From positions 1-30,333 of the forward strand of contig NZ_JBEUEL010000035.1 of NCBI RefSeq assembly GCF_041725775.1: a stretch of 30,333 nt of DNA, read 5' to 3'. Shown one piece after another: positions 22,671 to 30,188 of this stretch (the stretch's first letter is position 1; each line of letters opens with the position of its first letter). The stretch is from Pueribacillus sp041725775 (GTDB lineage Bacteria; Bacillota; Bacilli; Bacillales; UBA6769). The notes below the pieces were generated by a model, which worked only from the letters and a program-made list of their open reading frames with translations, did no database searches and was not told the origin of the DNA. The translations under genes were made by a program, and so were the position numbers.

Positions 22671-24842
22671 ATGAATAACAATGGAAATGAAGAGAATCAA
22701 CACAACCACAATAGGCATAGAGAACATGACCATCATAATCACAAACAACATGAGAAACAAGAACATCGCAGTCATCAACATCACAATCATGAACATGAAG
22801 ATATGCATGGTCATCACAAACATGGACATGAAGAACACAAAAATCACGACCACAGTCATGGACATAGTGGGCATCATGGTGGACATGGTGGACACGGCGG
22901 ACATCACGAACATATGGTAGAAGATTTTAAGAAACGTTTTTGGATATCCCTAGTTTTATCAATTCCTATTTTATACTTGTCTCCAATGATTCAAATGCTG
23001 ATTGGATATGAAGTAAATTTCACAGGTGATACCCTTTTACTTTTCTTGCTTTCCACGATTGTCTTTTTCTATGGTGGAAAACCATTTTTACTTGGTGCAT
23101 GGGATGAGTTAAAAGAGAAATCGCCTGCAATGATGATGTTAATTTCTTTAGCTATCATCGCCGCTTATGTATATAGCACACTGACAGCATTCTTTATCGA
23201 AGGCAGCGACTTCTTCTTTGAATTAGCTACTCTTATTGTAATTATGTTGTTAGGACATTGGATAGAAATGAAATCCCTGATGGGTGCTTCAAAGGCACTG
23301 GAAGAGCTAATCAAGTTAATGCCAAAAGAAGCCCATAAACTGGACAAATCCGGAAATATTGTTGAGGTAACAGTCGAAGATTTACAACCGGGTGACCTGA
23401 TTTTAGTTAAATCGGGTGAAAAGATTCCAATTGATGGTGAAATTTACGAAGGAGAATCTACCGTCGATGAGTCTATGCTTACAGGAGAATCTGTCCCTGT
23501 TGAAAAAGGACCCGGAATGGAAGCGATAGGTGGTTCCGTCAATGGTGATGGTGTATTAAAAGTTAAGGTAAGTAAAACAGGAAATGACACCTACCTATCC
23601 CAAGTTATTAAATTGGTAAGCGATGCAGAAAAATCAAAATCAAAGGCCCAAGGCTTTGCGGATATTGCTGCTAAATGGTTATTCTATGTTGCTCTTGTAG
23701 TAGGGATTATAACCTTTGCAGTTTGGTGGACTAACGGGGATTTAGATTTTGCTTTGGAACGAATGGTTACCGTTTTAATTATTGCTTGTCCACATGCACT
23801 TGGTTTGGCAACACCACTAGTAACAACTAGATCTACTTCCATTGCAGCTAAAAACGGCTTGTTAATTCGAAATAGAGTAGCATTTGAAAGTGCATTTAAA
23901 TTGGACCGCGTGGTGTTTGACAAAACAGGAACACTTACGGAAGGTAATTTTGGTGTTACAGATATCCATCCAAGTGAGGGAATTAGTGAAGAAGAATTAT
24001 TGAAATTAGCCTATTCTGTTGAAACACAATCAGACCATCCAATTGCTAAAGGAATTGTGAAAGAAGGAAATGATCGTAATTTAACCCCCCTTGATGTTAA
24101 GGATTATCAGAATTTAACTGGGAAAGGGTTAGTAGCTAAAATCGGTGATGCAGAAATTGCTGTTATTAGTCCCGGTGCTATGAAAGCAAATAAAATTTCT
24201 TTTGATGAAAAAATTTATGACCAACTGGCTTTACAAGGGAAAACAGTCGTATTTGTTCTTAAAGATAATGTCTTACAAGGAATGATAGCCCTAGCTGATA
24301 TCATCCGTGAATCTTCTTATAAAGTTATTAAAGAATTAAATGACCGTGGCATAGAGACGGTTATGATGACTGGTGACAACACACGTGTAGCAAATTATGT
24401 AGGAGAAAAATTAGGTATTTCCAAAGTCATCGCTGAAGTACTTCCCCATGAGAAATCAAATAATGTGAAGTATTTAAAACAAAATGGAAAAAAAGTGGCG
24501 ATGATTGGAGATGGAATTAATGATGCCCCCGCCTTAGCGGAAGCTGATTTGGGAATTGCTATTGGTGCAGGTACAGACGTTGCGATTGAAACAGCTGATG
24601 TCATACTAGTTAACAGTAATCCAGTAGACATTTTAAATATCATTAAATTGTCTAAGGCAAGTCGCAGGAAAATGGTTCAAAATTTAGGATGGGCTGCTGG
24701 GTATAACATTGTTGCTATTCCTTTAGCTGCAGGTGTATTGTACAATGTTGGGTTTGTCATAACCCCTGCCGTCGGAGCCGCAGTTATGTCACTCAGTACT
24801 ATTATTTGTGCAATAAACGCTCAATTATTAAAAATCGATTAA
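22671..24842 (+). CDS. copB: CopB-type copper/silver P-type ATPase, His-rich N-terminus
   Basis: 723 residues. The first 82 carry about 31 histidines in HH, HGH and GGHGGH runs instead of HMA domains. The transport domain has CPH (IIACPHALGLATP) where CopA has CPC, the mark of P1B-3/CopB pumps that export copper or silver. TGES, DKTGTLTEG, SDHPIAKG, MMTGDN and GDGINDAPAL are intact. The His-rich tail may buffer metal or sense it. AAAGGAGGAG precedes ATG 22671, and a CsoR-like promoter lies upstream. It is monocistronic, with its own terminator, between the two-component operon and resA. Confidence 0.95.
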   Translation: MNNNGNEENQHNHNRHREHDHHNHKQHEKQEHRSHQHHNHEHEDMHGHHKHGHEEHKNHDHSHGHSGHHGGHGGHGGHHEHMVEDFKKRFWISLVLSIPILYLSPMIQMLIGYEVNFTGDTLLLFLLSTIVFFYGGKPFLLGAWDELKEKSPAMMMLISLAIIAAYVYSTLTAFFIEGSDFFFELATLIVIMLLGHWIEMKSLMGASKALEELIKLMPKEAHKLDKSGNIVEVTVEDLQPGDLILVKSGEKIPIDGEIYEGESTVDESMLTGESVPVEKGPGMEAIGGSVNGDGVLKVKVSKTGNDTYLSQVIKLVSDAEKSKSKAQGFADIAAKWLFYVALVVGIITFAVWWTNGDLDFALERMVTVLIIACPHALGLATPLVTTRSTSIAAKNGLLIRNRVAFESAFKLDRVVFDKTGTLTEGNFGVTDIHPSEGISEEELLKLAYSVETQSDHPIAKGIVKEGNDRNLTPLDVKDYQNLTGKGLVAKIGDAEIAVISPGAMKANKISFDEKIYDQLALQGKTVVFVLKDNVLQGMIALADIIRESSYKVIKELNDRGIETVMMTGDNTRVANYVGEKLGISKVIAEVLPHEKSNNVKYLKQNGKKVAMIGDGINDAPALAEADLGIAIGAGTDVAIETADVILVNSNPVDILNIIKLSKASRRKMVQNLGWAAGYNIVAIPLAAGVLYNVGFVITPAVGAAVMSLSTIICAINAQLLKID

Positions 24843-24864
24843 TAGAAACAAATAGTTTATGTTT

Positions 24865-24900
24865 GGCTAAGCATGTATGGTATTGCTTAGCCTTTTATTT
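24865..24900 (+). terminator. Terminator after copB
   Basis: GGCTAAGC (24865-24872) pairs with GCTTAGCC (24885-24892), followed by TTTTATTTTT. Confidence 0.9.
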
Positions 24901-24938
24901 TTCTGTAGGTAAATTCTGTTCATAAATAGTACAAAGAA

Positions 24939-24972
24939 TCTGCTTAATTTCTGCAAACTTGTAACGTAATCT
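24939..24972 (+). promoter_or_regulatory. resA-ccdA promoter with paired TCTGC box
   Basis: TCTGC occurs at 24939 and 24950 (11-nt period). The second copy begins exactly 17 nt before TAATCT (24967-24972), a plausible -10. Further down, ATACCACCGTTATAC (24994-25008) weakly resembles an inverted CsoR site but lies in the predicted leader. Confidence 0.55.
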
Positions 24973-25038
24973 AACAGAGAGTGTCTTTAGATAATACCAC
25001 CGTTATACTATATTTCCTATAAGGAGTGATACATACTT

Positions 25039-25614
25039 ATGAGTTTGGAGGAAACGAAAAAGAAGAAGAAAAATAAAAGGAAAAACAGATTAATTTTTAG
25101 AACTTCTATATTAATTGTAATGGTTGGAGCTATTATATTTGCATTAGTGTCTAATATACAAGCGGATAAAACCATTTATCAAGTCGGAGATGAAGCACCT
25201 GACTTTGAATTAAAGCAAATTAATAAAAATAATGAATTAGAAACTATACGACTAAGTGATTTTAAAGGGCAAGGTATTATGCTGAACTTTTGGGGTACTT
25301 GGTGTAAACCGTGTGAAGAAGAAATGCCTTACATGCAAGAGCTTTATCCCGTATATAAAGAAAAAGGAATTGAAATCATTGCAGTTAGTTTGGATAATAC
25401 AGAATTGGTTGTAGATCGATTTATTGATAAATATGATCTAACCTTTCCAATTCCCCATGATAAAACAGGAGAAGTCAGGGATTTATACAAAATAGGACCA
25501 ATTCCAAGTTCCATATTCATTAATCCGGATGGGGAAATTCAAAGGATTGTAAATGGGGCCTTATCATTAGAAAGTTTGGAGAGTTACTTTAAAGAAATAT
25601 TACCAAAACAATAG
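25039..25614 (+). CDS. resA: ResA/TlpA-like membrane-anchored thiol-disulfide oxidoreductase
   Basis: 191 residues. A basic N-terminus and one hydrophobic helix (about 18-38) anchor it with the thioredoxin-fold domain outside the cell. The active site is WC89KPC92, followed by EEEMP as in ResA. DYAPDF-like (DEAPDFELK) and cis-proline (GPIPSS) motifs are present. ResA reduces disulfides outside the membrane, classically in apocytochrome c. Here no cytochrome gene is nearby and CueP and copper pumps are, so reduction of copper-oxidised thiols or of CueP is more likely. AAGGAGTG precedes ATG 25039. It is the first gene of an operon with ccdA (33 nt). Confidence 0.9.
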   Translation: MSLEETKKKKKNKRKNRLIFRTSILIVMVGAIIFALVSNIQADKTIYQVGDEAPDFELKQINKNNELETIRLSDFKGQGIMLNFWGTWCKPCEEEMPYMQELYPVYKEKGIEIIAVSLDNTELVVDRFIDKYDLTFPIPHDKTGEVRDLYKIGPIPSSIFINPDGEIQRIVNGALSLESLESYFKEILPKQ

Positions 25615-25647
25615 ACCGCAATTTTCTAATAAAGGGGGATAAAATTT

Positions 25648-26352
25648 TTGAATGAAATAAATATATTTCTAGCTTTTGGTGCTGGTTTCCTTTCTTTTAT
25701 TTCACCGTGTGTATTACCACTATATCCGGCATTTTTATCTTATATTACCGGAATGAGCGTAAGTGAGATAAATGAAGAAAATAAAAAAATGAATAAAAAA
25801 GCTCTTTTACATACCGTTCTATTTTTACTAGGGTTCTCAAGCATTTTTATTATAATTGGTTTTACCACCTCTTATATATCGGAATTCCTATTAACCTACC
25901 AAGATGCCATTAGACAAATTGGTGCTATTTTAATTATTTTCTTTGGACTAGTGATTGTTGGAATTTTTAATTTTAAATTTCTAATGAAGAATAAAAAAAT
26001 CACATTCAAAAATCGTCCCGGCGGTTATGTTGGTTCTTTCATCATAGGAATGGCATTCTCTTTGGGATGGACTCCTTGTACCGGTCCAATACTAGCTATT
26101 GTGTTATCATTAGCTGCAACAAATCCTGATGTTGGTATGATTATGATGATTAGTTATGTTTTAGGTTTTTCGATCCCATTTCTATTATTAGCATTGTTTA
26201 TTGGTAAAATTAAATGGATTAAAAAACATAGCCTAAAATTAATTAAAATTGGTGGATACATTATGATTTTCATGGGAGTAGCACTATTCTTTGATTGGTT
26301 GACGAAATTAACTTCCTTCTTAGCTGGATGGTTTGGTTTTTATGGATTTTAA
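25648..26352 (+). CDS. ccdA: CcdA cytochrome c biogenesis / thiol-electron transfer protein
   Basis: 234 residues with six membrane helices. The redox cysteines are C21 in SPCVLPLYPAFLSYITG and C144 in WTPCTGPILA, the canonical pair of CcdA, which passes electrons from cytosolic thioredoxin to ResA-like proteins outside. Start is TTG 25648 after AAAGGGGG; a nearby ATG (25652) is out of frame. It directly follows resA, so the pair forms a complete reducing route across the membrane. It is distinct from the shorter-motif CcdA-like protein at 19682-20407. Confidence 0.93.
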   Translation: MNEINIFLAFGAGFLSFISPCVLPLYPAFLSYITGMSVSEINEENKKMNKKALLHTVLFLLGFSSIFIIIGFTTSYISEFLLTYQDAIRQIGAILIIFFGLVIVGIFNFKFLMKNKKITFKNRPGGYVGSFIIGMAFSLGWTPCTGPILAIVLSLAATNPDVGMIMMISYVLGFSIPFLLLALFIGKIKWIKKHSLKLIKIGGYIMIFMGVALFFDWLTKLTSFLAGWFGFYGF

Positions 26353-26381
26353 AATATATTTTCCATAATTTATCTATTACA

Positions 26382-26404
26382 TCTGCACGAATAATGCATA
26401 TTTG
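26382..26404 (+). promoter_or_regulatory. cueP promoter with single TCTGC box
   Basis: TCTGCACGAA begins at 26382 and TATTTG (26399-26404) lies exactly 17 nt on. The upstream second half-site is poor. A TATAAT at 26410-26415 is an alternative -10 that would break the shared spacing. Confidence 0.4.
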
Positions 26405-26515
26405 AACATTATAATTTGTCTTGTAGATTTTGTTACAATGTAGAATATCGTTTGTTTTACATGGTAGTATATATTAAGATTTAACAAATTAGATGAAAGA
26501 GGAGTCGAACAATAT

Positions 26516-27043
26516 ATGAAAAAAGGATTATTGGCAGTAATTGGATTATTACTTATTTTAATAGTTGCTGCTTGTAGTGAAAGCGAAAGTGCATCAAATG
26601 AAAAAGAACCACAAGATATCAAGAAAATGGTCCAAGAATACAGTGTCGGGGATTCTGGTGATGTGTCTGCTTCTATTACTTCAGAAGAGCTGATTGTAAC
26701 TGATAGTGATGGTAAAGAGACTACCTACGATCTTCCCGAAGATGAATTTTTTGTTTCCATCGCACCATTTGTTGAGACAACACACCCTTGTACTAATCAC
26801 AGCTTAACAGGTTGCCAAGGAGAATTAGTGGAAAAAGAATTTGATGTTTATATTCAAGATGAAGATGGTAATGTGGTTGTTGATGAAACTATGACATCAT
26901 TCGAAAATGGATTCATTGACTTTTGGTTGCCACGTGACAAAACATATAACGTGAAGATTCAATATGATGGAAAAACAGCTGAATCTGAGATTTCCACTTT
27001 TGAAGGTGACAATACTTGTATAACAACAATGCAATTAATCTAG
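26516..27043 (+). CDS. cueP: CueP-family copper-binding lipoprotein
   Basis: 175 residues with a signal peptide and lipobox (AAC20). The mature part matches CueP, the copper-binding envelope protein first described in Salmonella: FFVSIAPFVETTHPCTNHSL, TGCQGELV, then FENGFIDFWLPRDKTYNV and a final NTCITTMQLI. The three conserved cysteines and nearby histidine are all present. As a lipoprotein it would face outward in a Gram-positive cell. GAGGAG precedes ATG 26516. It follows resA-ccdA in the same direction after 163 nt, with its own TCTGC-box promoter. In enterobacteria CueP is linked to thiol-redox Scs proteins, which fits these neighbours. Confidence 0.93.
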   Translation: MKKGLLAVIGLLLILIVAACSESESASNEKEPQDIKKMVQEYSVGDSGDVSASITSEELIVTDSDGKETTYDLPEDEFFVSIAPFVETTHPCTNHSLTGCQGELVEKEFDVYIQDEDGNVVVDETMTSFENGFIDFWLPRDKTYNVKIQYDGKTAESEISTFEGDNTCITTMQLI

Positions 27044-27123
27044 TATTATTACCTCGTGATACTATTTAAAAAATAGAATAAAGATTATTTGGAAAAATTA
27101 TATGGTTTTATAATATTTTCATT

Positions 27124-27163
27124 AGAATCGAGTGTTTTTAGATAAAGCACTCGATTCTTTTTT
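27124..27163 (+). terminator. Terminator after cueP
   Basis: AGAATCGAGTG (27124-27134) pairs with CACTCGATTCT (27148-27158), and the stem extends inward to a 5-nt loop. Six T residues end the structure. Confidence 0.92.
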
Positions 27164-27301
27164 GCTAAATTTTACTATTTAGGATTCTTTCTTTGGCTCC
27201 CTTTTATCCTTATTACTACTGACTGTAAACGAACTAAGTTATAGATTAATACCTGATAATCAAATAATACAGAAAATAAAATTCACACTATGATTGAAGC
27301 A

Positions 27302-27337
27302 CCCTTGTTGGATAAAAAATTATATCAAGGGGGATAG
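27302..27337 (+). promoter_or_regulatory. csp upstream dyad with CsoR-like G-tract
   Basis: CCCTTG (27302-27307) and CAAGGG (27326-27331) are reverse complements. The right arm lies in ATCAAGGGGGATAGTA, which resembles the GGGG-TATAGTA part of the copB site. No good -35/-10 pair is visible, so CsoR control of csp is only a possibility. Confidence 0.35.
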
Positions 27338-27378
27338 TAAAATTTGTACTTAATCTTGAATCAAAGGAGGATTTTCAG

Positions 27379-27708
27379 ATGGCCGTGTCTTATGAAGAAT
27401 GTATTAAAGCTTGTTTAGAATGTATGGAAGCTTGTAATGGGTGTTATGATGCTTGTTTAAAAGAAGAGAATGTAAAAATGATGGCGGATTGCATCCGCTA
27501 TAATAGGGAATGTGCTGACATTTGCGCATTAGCAGCAAAAGCAATGCAATCGGATAGCCCTTTTGCTAAGCAGATTTGTAAGCTTTGTGCTGACATTTGC
27601 GAAGCATGTGGAAAAATGTGTGAACAACATAACCATGCTAATCATTGCAAGGAATGTGCGGAATCTTGTTTTAAATGTGCAGAGATTTGCCGAACAATGG
27701 CATCTTAA
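27379..27708 (+). CDS. Cysteine-rich four-helix-bundle copper storage protein (Csp/DUF326)
   Basis: 109 residues with 19 cysteines, mostly spaced C-x2-C and C-x3-C along predicted helices (ECIKACLECMEACNGC, then CADIC, CKLCADICEACGKMC, CKECAESCFKCAEIC). This is the Csp pattern, where a four-helix bundle lined with thiols stores many Cu(I) ions. There is no signal peptide, so it is the cytosolic Csp3-like type. AAAGGAGG lies 8 nt before ATG 27379. It is monocistronic between the cueP terminator and its own weak one. A candidate CsoR-like G-tract lies upstream. Confidence 0.94.
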   Translation: MAVSYEECIKACLECMEACNGCYDACLKEENVKMMADCIRYNRECADICALAAKAMQSDSPFAKQICKLCADICEACGKMCEQHNHANHCKECAESCFKCAEICRTMAS

Positions 27709-27764
27709 AAATAAAAACGGCAAAATTAGGTCTAGCAAGGTCAGTTTAGGAAAAGAAAAATAAA

Positions 27765-27802
27765 AATAGAGAAGCTAATAGCAATTATTTGGCTTCTCTA
27801 TT
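27765..27802 (+). terminator. Candidate terminator after csp
   Basis: AATAGAGAAGC (27765-27775) pairs exactly with GCTTCTCTATT (27792-27802). The tail GTTATAAC is T-poor, so efficiency is uncertain. Confidence 0.6.
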
Positions 27803-28050
27803 GTTATAACAAGGATAGGGAGGTTATCAATACGAATTTAACATCGAAATTGGTATGTAAATTAGCAACCGTCTAATAATCAAATTCACGCTACATCCTT
27901 TGTTATTTTACTTGCTAATAACATGCTGTTTTCGTACAAGAAAAGGACGATTATTCTACTAAATAGATTAATCACCCTTCCGTATTTTAACTTCCGTTTT
28001 CAATTGTCTTCTTCAACTAAAGCACCATAGTTTAAGTATATTTATCGCAT

Positions 28051-29697
28051 TTATCCTGCACAACAAGATAATTTCGCCACATCTTTATCAAATGTAAGAG
28101 CAGTTAGTCTTAATCCTTCTGCCATTGTTAAATATGGTGCAAGACTATCTTTTAAATCCTCCACAGTTAAACCAAACTTAACTACTAGAGAAGCTGCATA
28201 AATCACATCACCTGCATTTTCAGATACAATATGAACTCCGAGAACTTTTAATGTTTTAGCATCAGCAACAATCTTAAATACACCTGTCGTTTCATGGTTT
28301 ACTAATGCTCTTGGAACGGCATCTAAAGATAATAGAGATGTTTTTACATCATAGCCCTGTTCTTTTGCTTGTTCTTCTGTTAAACCAACTGTTGCAATGG
28401 AAGGTTTTATAAACGTGACAGTAGGAACAACTGATAAATCTAATCTTTTATTTAACCCACCAATCGCATTATCAGCAACAACTCCACCTTCATAGGCTGC
28501 TACATACACAAATTGCGGCCCTAATGTTACATCTCCTGCTGCATAAATCTTTTCGTTACTAGTTCTAGCATAATCATTTATCAGGATTTCGTTTCTTTTT
28601 CCGACTTTAACCCCTGCTGCACTTAGATTTAAAGTGTCCGTATTTGGTTTTCTTCCAGTTGCAATAAGTAATTGATCGGATTCTACGACATTATCTTTGC
28701 CATTCACCGTTACATAAACCTTTTTCACCTCACCAACTTGTTCTATACGTTCATAAGTTGCTCCTGTTACAAGGTTTATACCTTGTTCTGTCAATACTTT
28801 TTCTACGGCTTCTGAAATCTCTGGATCATATTCTTTTAAAAGACGCTCACTTCTCTGTATAAGCGTTACTTCTGAACCTAAATTATGAAACAGTTGCCCA
28901 AGTTCCAATCCGATATAGCCTGAACCAATAACCGTTAATCGTTTAGGCATCTTTTTTAATTCGAGTAGTGTTGTACTTGTTAGATAATTCACTTCTTCAA
29001 GTCCTGAAATCGTTGGTATAGATGGCGAAGCACCTGTTGCAATTAAAAATCGTTTTGCAGAAAGTTTCCTCCCATTTACCTCAACTGTATTTTCATCAAA
29101 AAACTTAGCTTCACCTTTTATTAAATTAATGCCATATTCATCAATTAAATCTATATATTTTTGATTACGAAGTTTGCTAACTAATTCATCCTTTTGGTTC
29201 ACCAAAGAGGATAAATCGACTTCCCCTGCAGATGTTTGTAAACCTGTGAACGGATTTTCTTTTGCGAAATGATTGATTTCCCCTGCTCTTAGAAGTGTTT
29301 TTGATGGAACGCAGCCAATATTTACACAAGTTCCTCCAACTATTTCGCGTTCAATTATTCCCACTTTTGCACCATATTCTATTGATTTAATGGCGGCAGA
29401 AAAGGCAGCCCCACCTGAACCGATAATTAGTAAATCATAATCATCTTTGTTGTGTAACTCAAAGCTTTTCAAGTCCAGCAATGAAATTTCTTCTATTTCT
29501 TCTGGTTGATAATTAGCTTGCTTAATTGCCTGTCTTACACTTTCAGCATTAATATCATCTGGTAATTCAAAAACCGATTCGCCACGCTGAAAAATGGTTT
29601 CGATATTTTTAGCACCTATTCCATTTAATGCAGTATCAATTTGTTGTTCACATCCTGTACAAGTCATTCCATTGATTTTAACCTGATATTTTTTCAT
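28051..29697 (-). CDS. merA: Mercuric reductase MerA (copy 2)
   Basis: 548 residues. It has the same architecture as copy 1: an HMA domain with MTC13TGC16, FAD site IIGSGGAAFSAA, redox pair GTC124VNIGC129VPSK, an NAD(P) site (GSGYIGLELGQ) and the terminal C545-C546-A-G. All catalytic residues are intact. Differences from copy 1 are concentrated in the HMA domain and the linker to the FAD domain (about 65-85), where it has two extra residues. GTGGAGGGA precedes ATG 29697. It follows merR copy 2 by 41 nt. No transporter or lyase gene is adjacent, and no clear terminator hairpin is visible after it. Confidence 0.97.
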   Translation of the reverse strand: MKKYQVKINGMTCTGCEQQIDTALNGIGAKNIETIFQRGESVFELPDDINAESVRQAIKQANYQPEEIEEISLLDLKSFELHNKDDYDLLIIGSGGAAFSAAIKSIEYGAKVGIIEREIVGGTCVNIGCVPSKTLLRAGEINHFAKENPFTGLQTSAGEVDLSSLVNQKDELVSKLRNQKYIDLIDEYGINLIKGEAKFFDENTVEVNGRKLSAKRFLIATGASPSIPTISGLEEVNYLTSTTLLELKKMPKRLTVIGSGYIGLELGQLFHNLGSEVTLIQRSERLLKEYDPEISEAVEKVLTEQGINLVTGATYERIEQVGEVKKVYVTVNGKDNVVESDQLLIATGRKPNTDTLNLSAAGVKVGKRNEILINDYARTSNEKIYAAGDVTLGPQFVYVAAYEGGVVADNAIGGLNKRLDLSVVPTVTFIKPSIATVGLTEEQAKEQGYDVKTSLLSLDAVPRALVNHETTGVFKIVADAKTLKVLGVHIVSENAGDVIYAASLVVKFGLTVEDLKDSLAPYLTMAEGLRLTALTFDKDVAKLSCCAG

Positions 29698-29738
29698 TAT
29701 TTATCCCTCCACTACCATCTTTAGATTCAACAGTATTT

Positions 29739-30137
29739 TCAATCAAAAATTAATGATTCAATAATAGGACATTGATATAATGCTTTTTGATCTGGACATC
29801 GACTCTTTAAGTCCTTTAACATTGACCCAATACGCTTTAAGTCTGCAATTTGTTCTTGAATTTCTATTTCCTTTTTTGATACAAATTCAAATATATTTTT
29901 GCAACGAATTTCATCATTATCGACAACACCAAGTAATTTATAAATTTCACTCAATGAAAATCCCAAGTCTTGCAGTCTTTTGATAAATTTTACCCGCTTA
30001 ATATCATCATCCGAATAGATCCTATAACCTGCATTGGTTCGGGAAGGTTCTCTTAGTAATGATTTTTTTTCGTAATATCTTATTGTTTCTTTATTTACAC
30101 CACATTTCTCTGCAAATACACTAATTTGGTAACTCAA
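29739..30137 (-). CDS. merR: Mercury-responsive regulator MerR (copy 2)
   Basis: 132 residues from TTG 30137, chosen because GAGGTG lies 6 nt upstream exactly as in copy 1; the GTG at 30146 is part of that ribosome site. This start again puts the mercury ligands at C79, C114 and C123. The winged HTH (FAEKCGVNKETIRYYEKKSL, then GYRIYSDDDIKRVKFI) and dimer helix are intact. Its operator-promoter (30157-30188) matches copy 1 in layout but differs in the dyad (GTGTAC for ATGTAC), so cross-regulation between the two operons is possible. Confidence 0.95.
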   Translation of the reverse strand: MSYQISVFAEKCGVNKETIRYYEKKSLLREPSRTNAGYRIYSDDDIKRVKFIKRLQDLGFSLSEIYKLLGVVDNDEIRCKNIFEFVSKKEIEIQEQIADLKRIGSMLKDLKSRCPDQKALYQCPIIESLIFD

Positions 30138-30156
30138 ATTATTCACCTCTATAAAT

Positions 30157-30188
30157 ATAATAAACCGTGTACCTTAGTACACGGTCAA
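30157..30188 (-). promoter_or_regulatory. mer operator-promoter (copy 2)
   Basis: On the minus strand there is a -35 TTGACC (30188-30183), a 20-nt spacer and a -10 TATTAT (30162-30157). The dyad ACCGTGTAC/GTACACGGT (30164-30172, 30177-30185) is perfect with a 4-nt gap. The layout is identical to copy 1. Confidence 0.88.

Noticed and set aside
22681..22916. Repeat-like DNA that could be mistaken for a CRISPR or satellite array
   Set aside because: It encodes the His-rich N-terminus of CopB. The repetition follows codons and there are no uniform spacers.
23684..24643. Antisense open frames opposite copB, copA, merA and the oxidase
   Set aside because: They mirror strongly coding genes, lack ribosome sites and resemble no family.
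27709..28050. Further gene between csp and merA copy 2
   Set aside because: No frame with a ribosome site on either strand. Only the weak csp terminator is visible.
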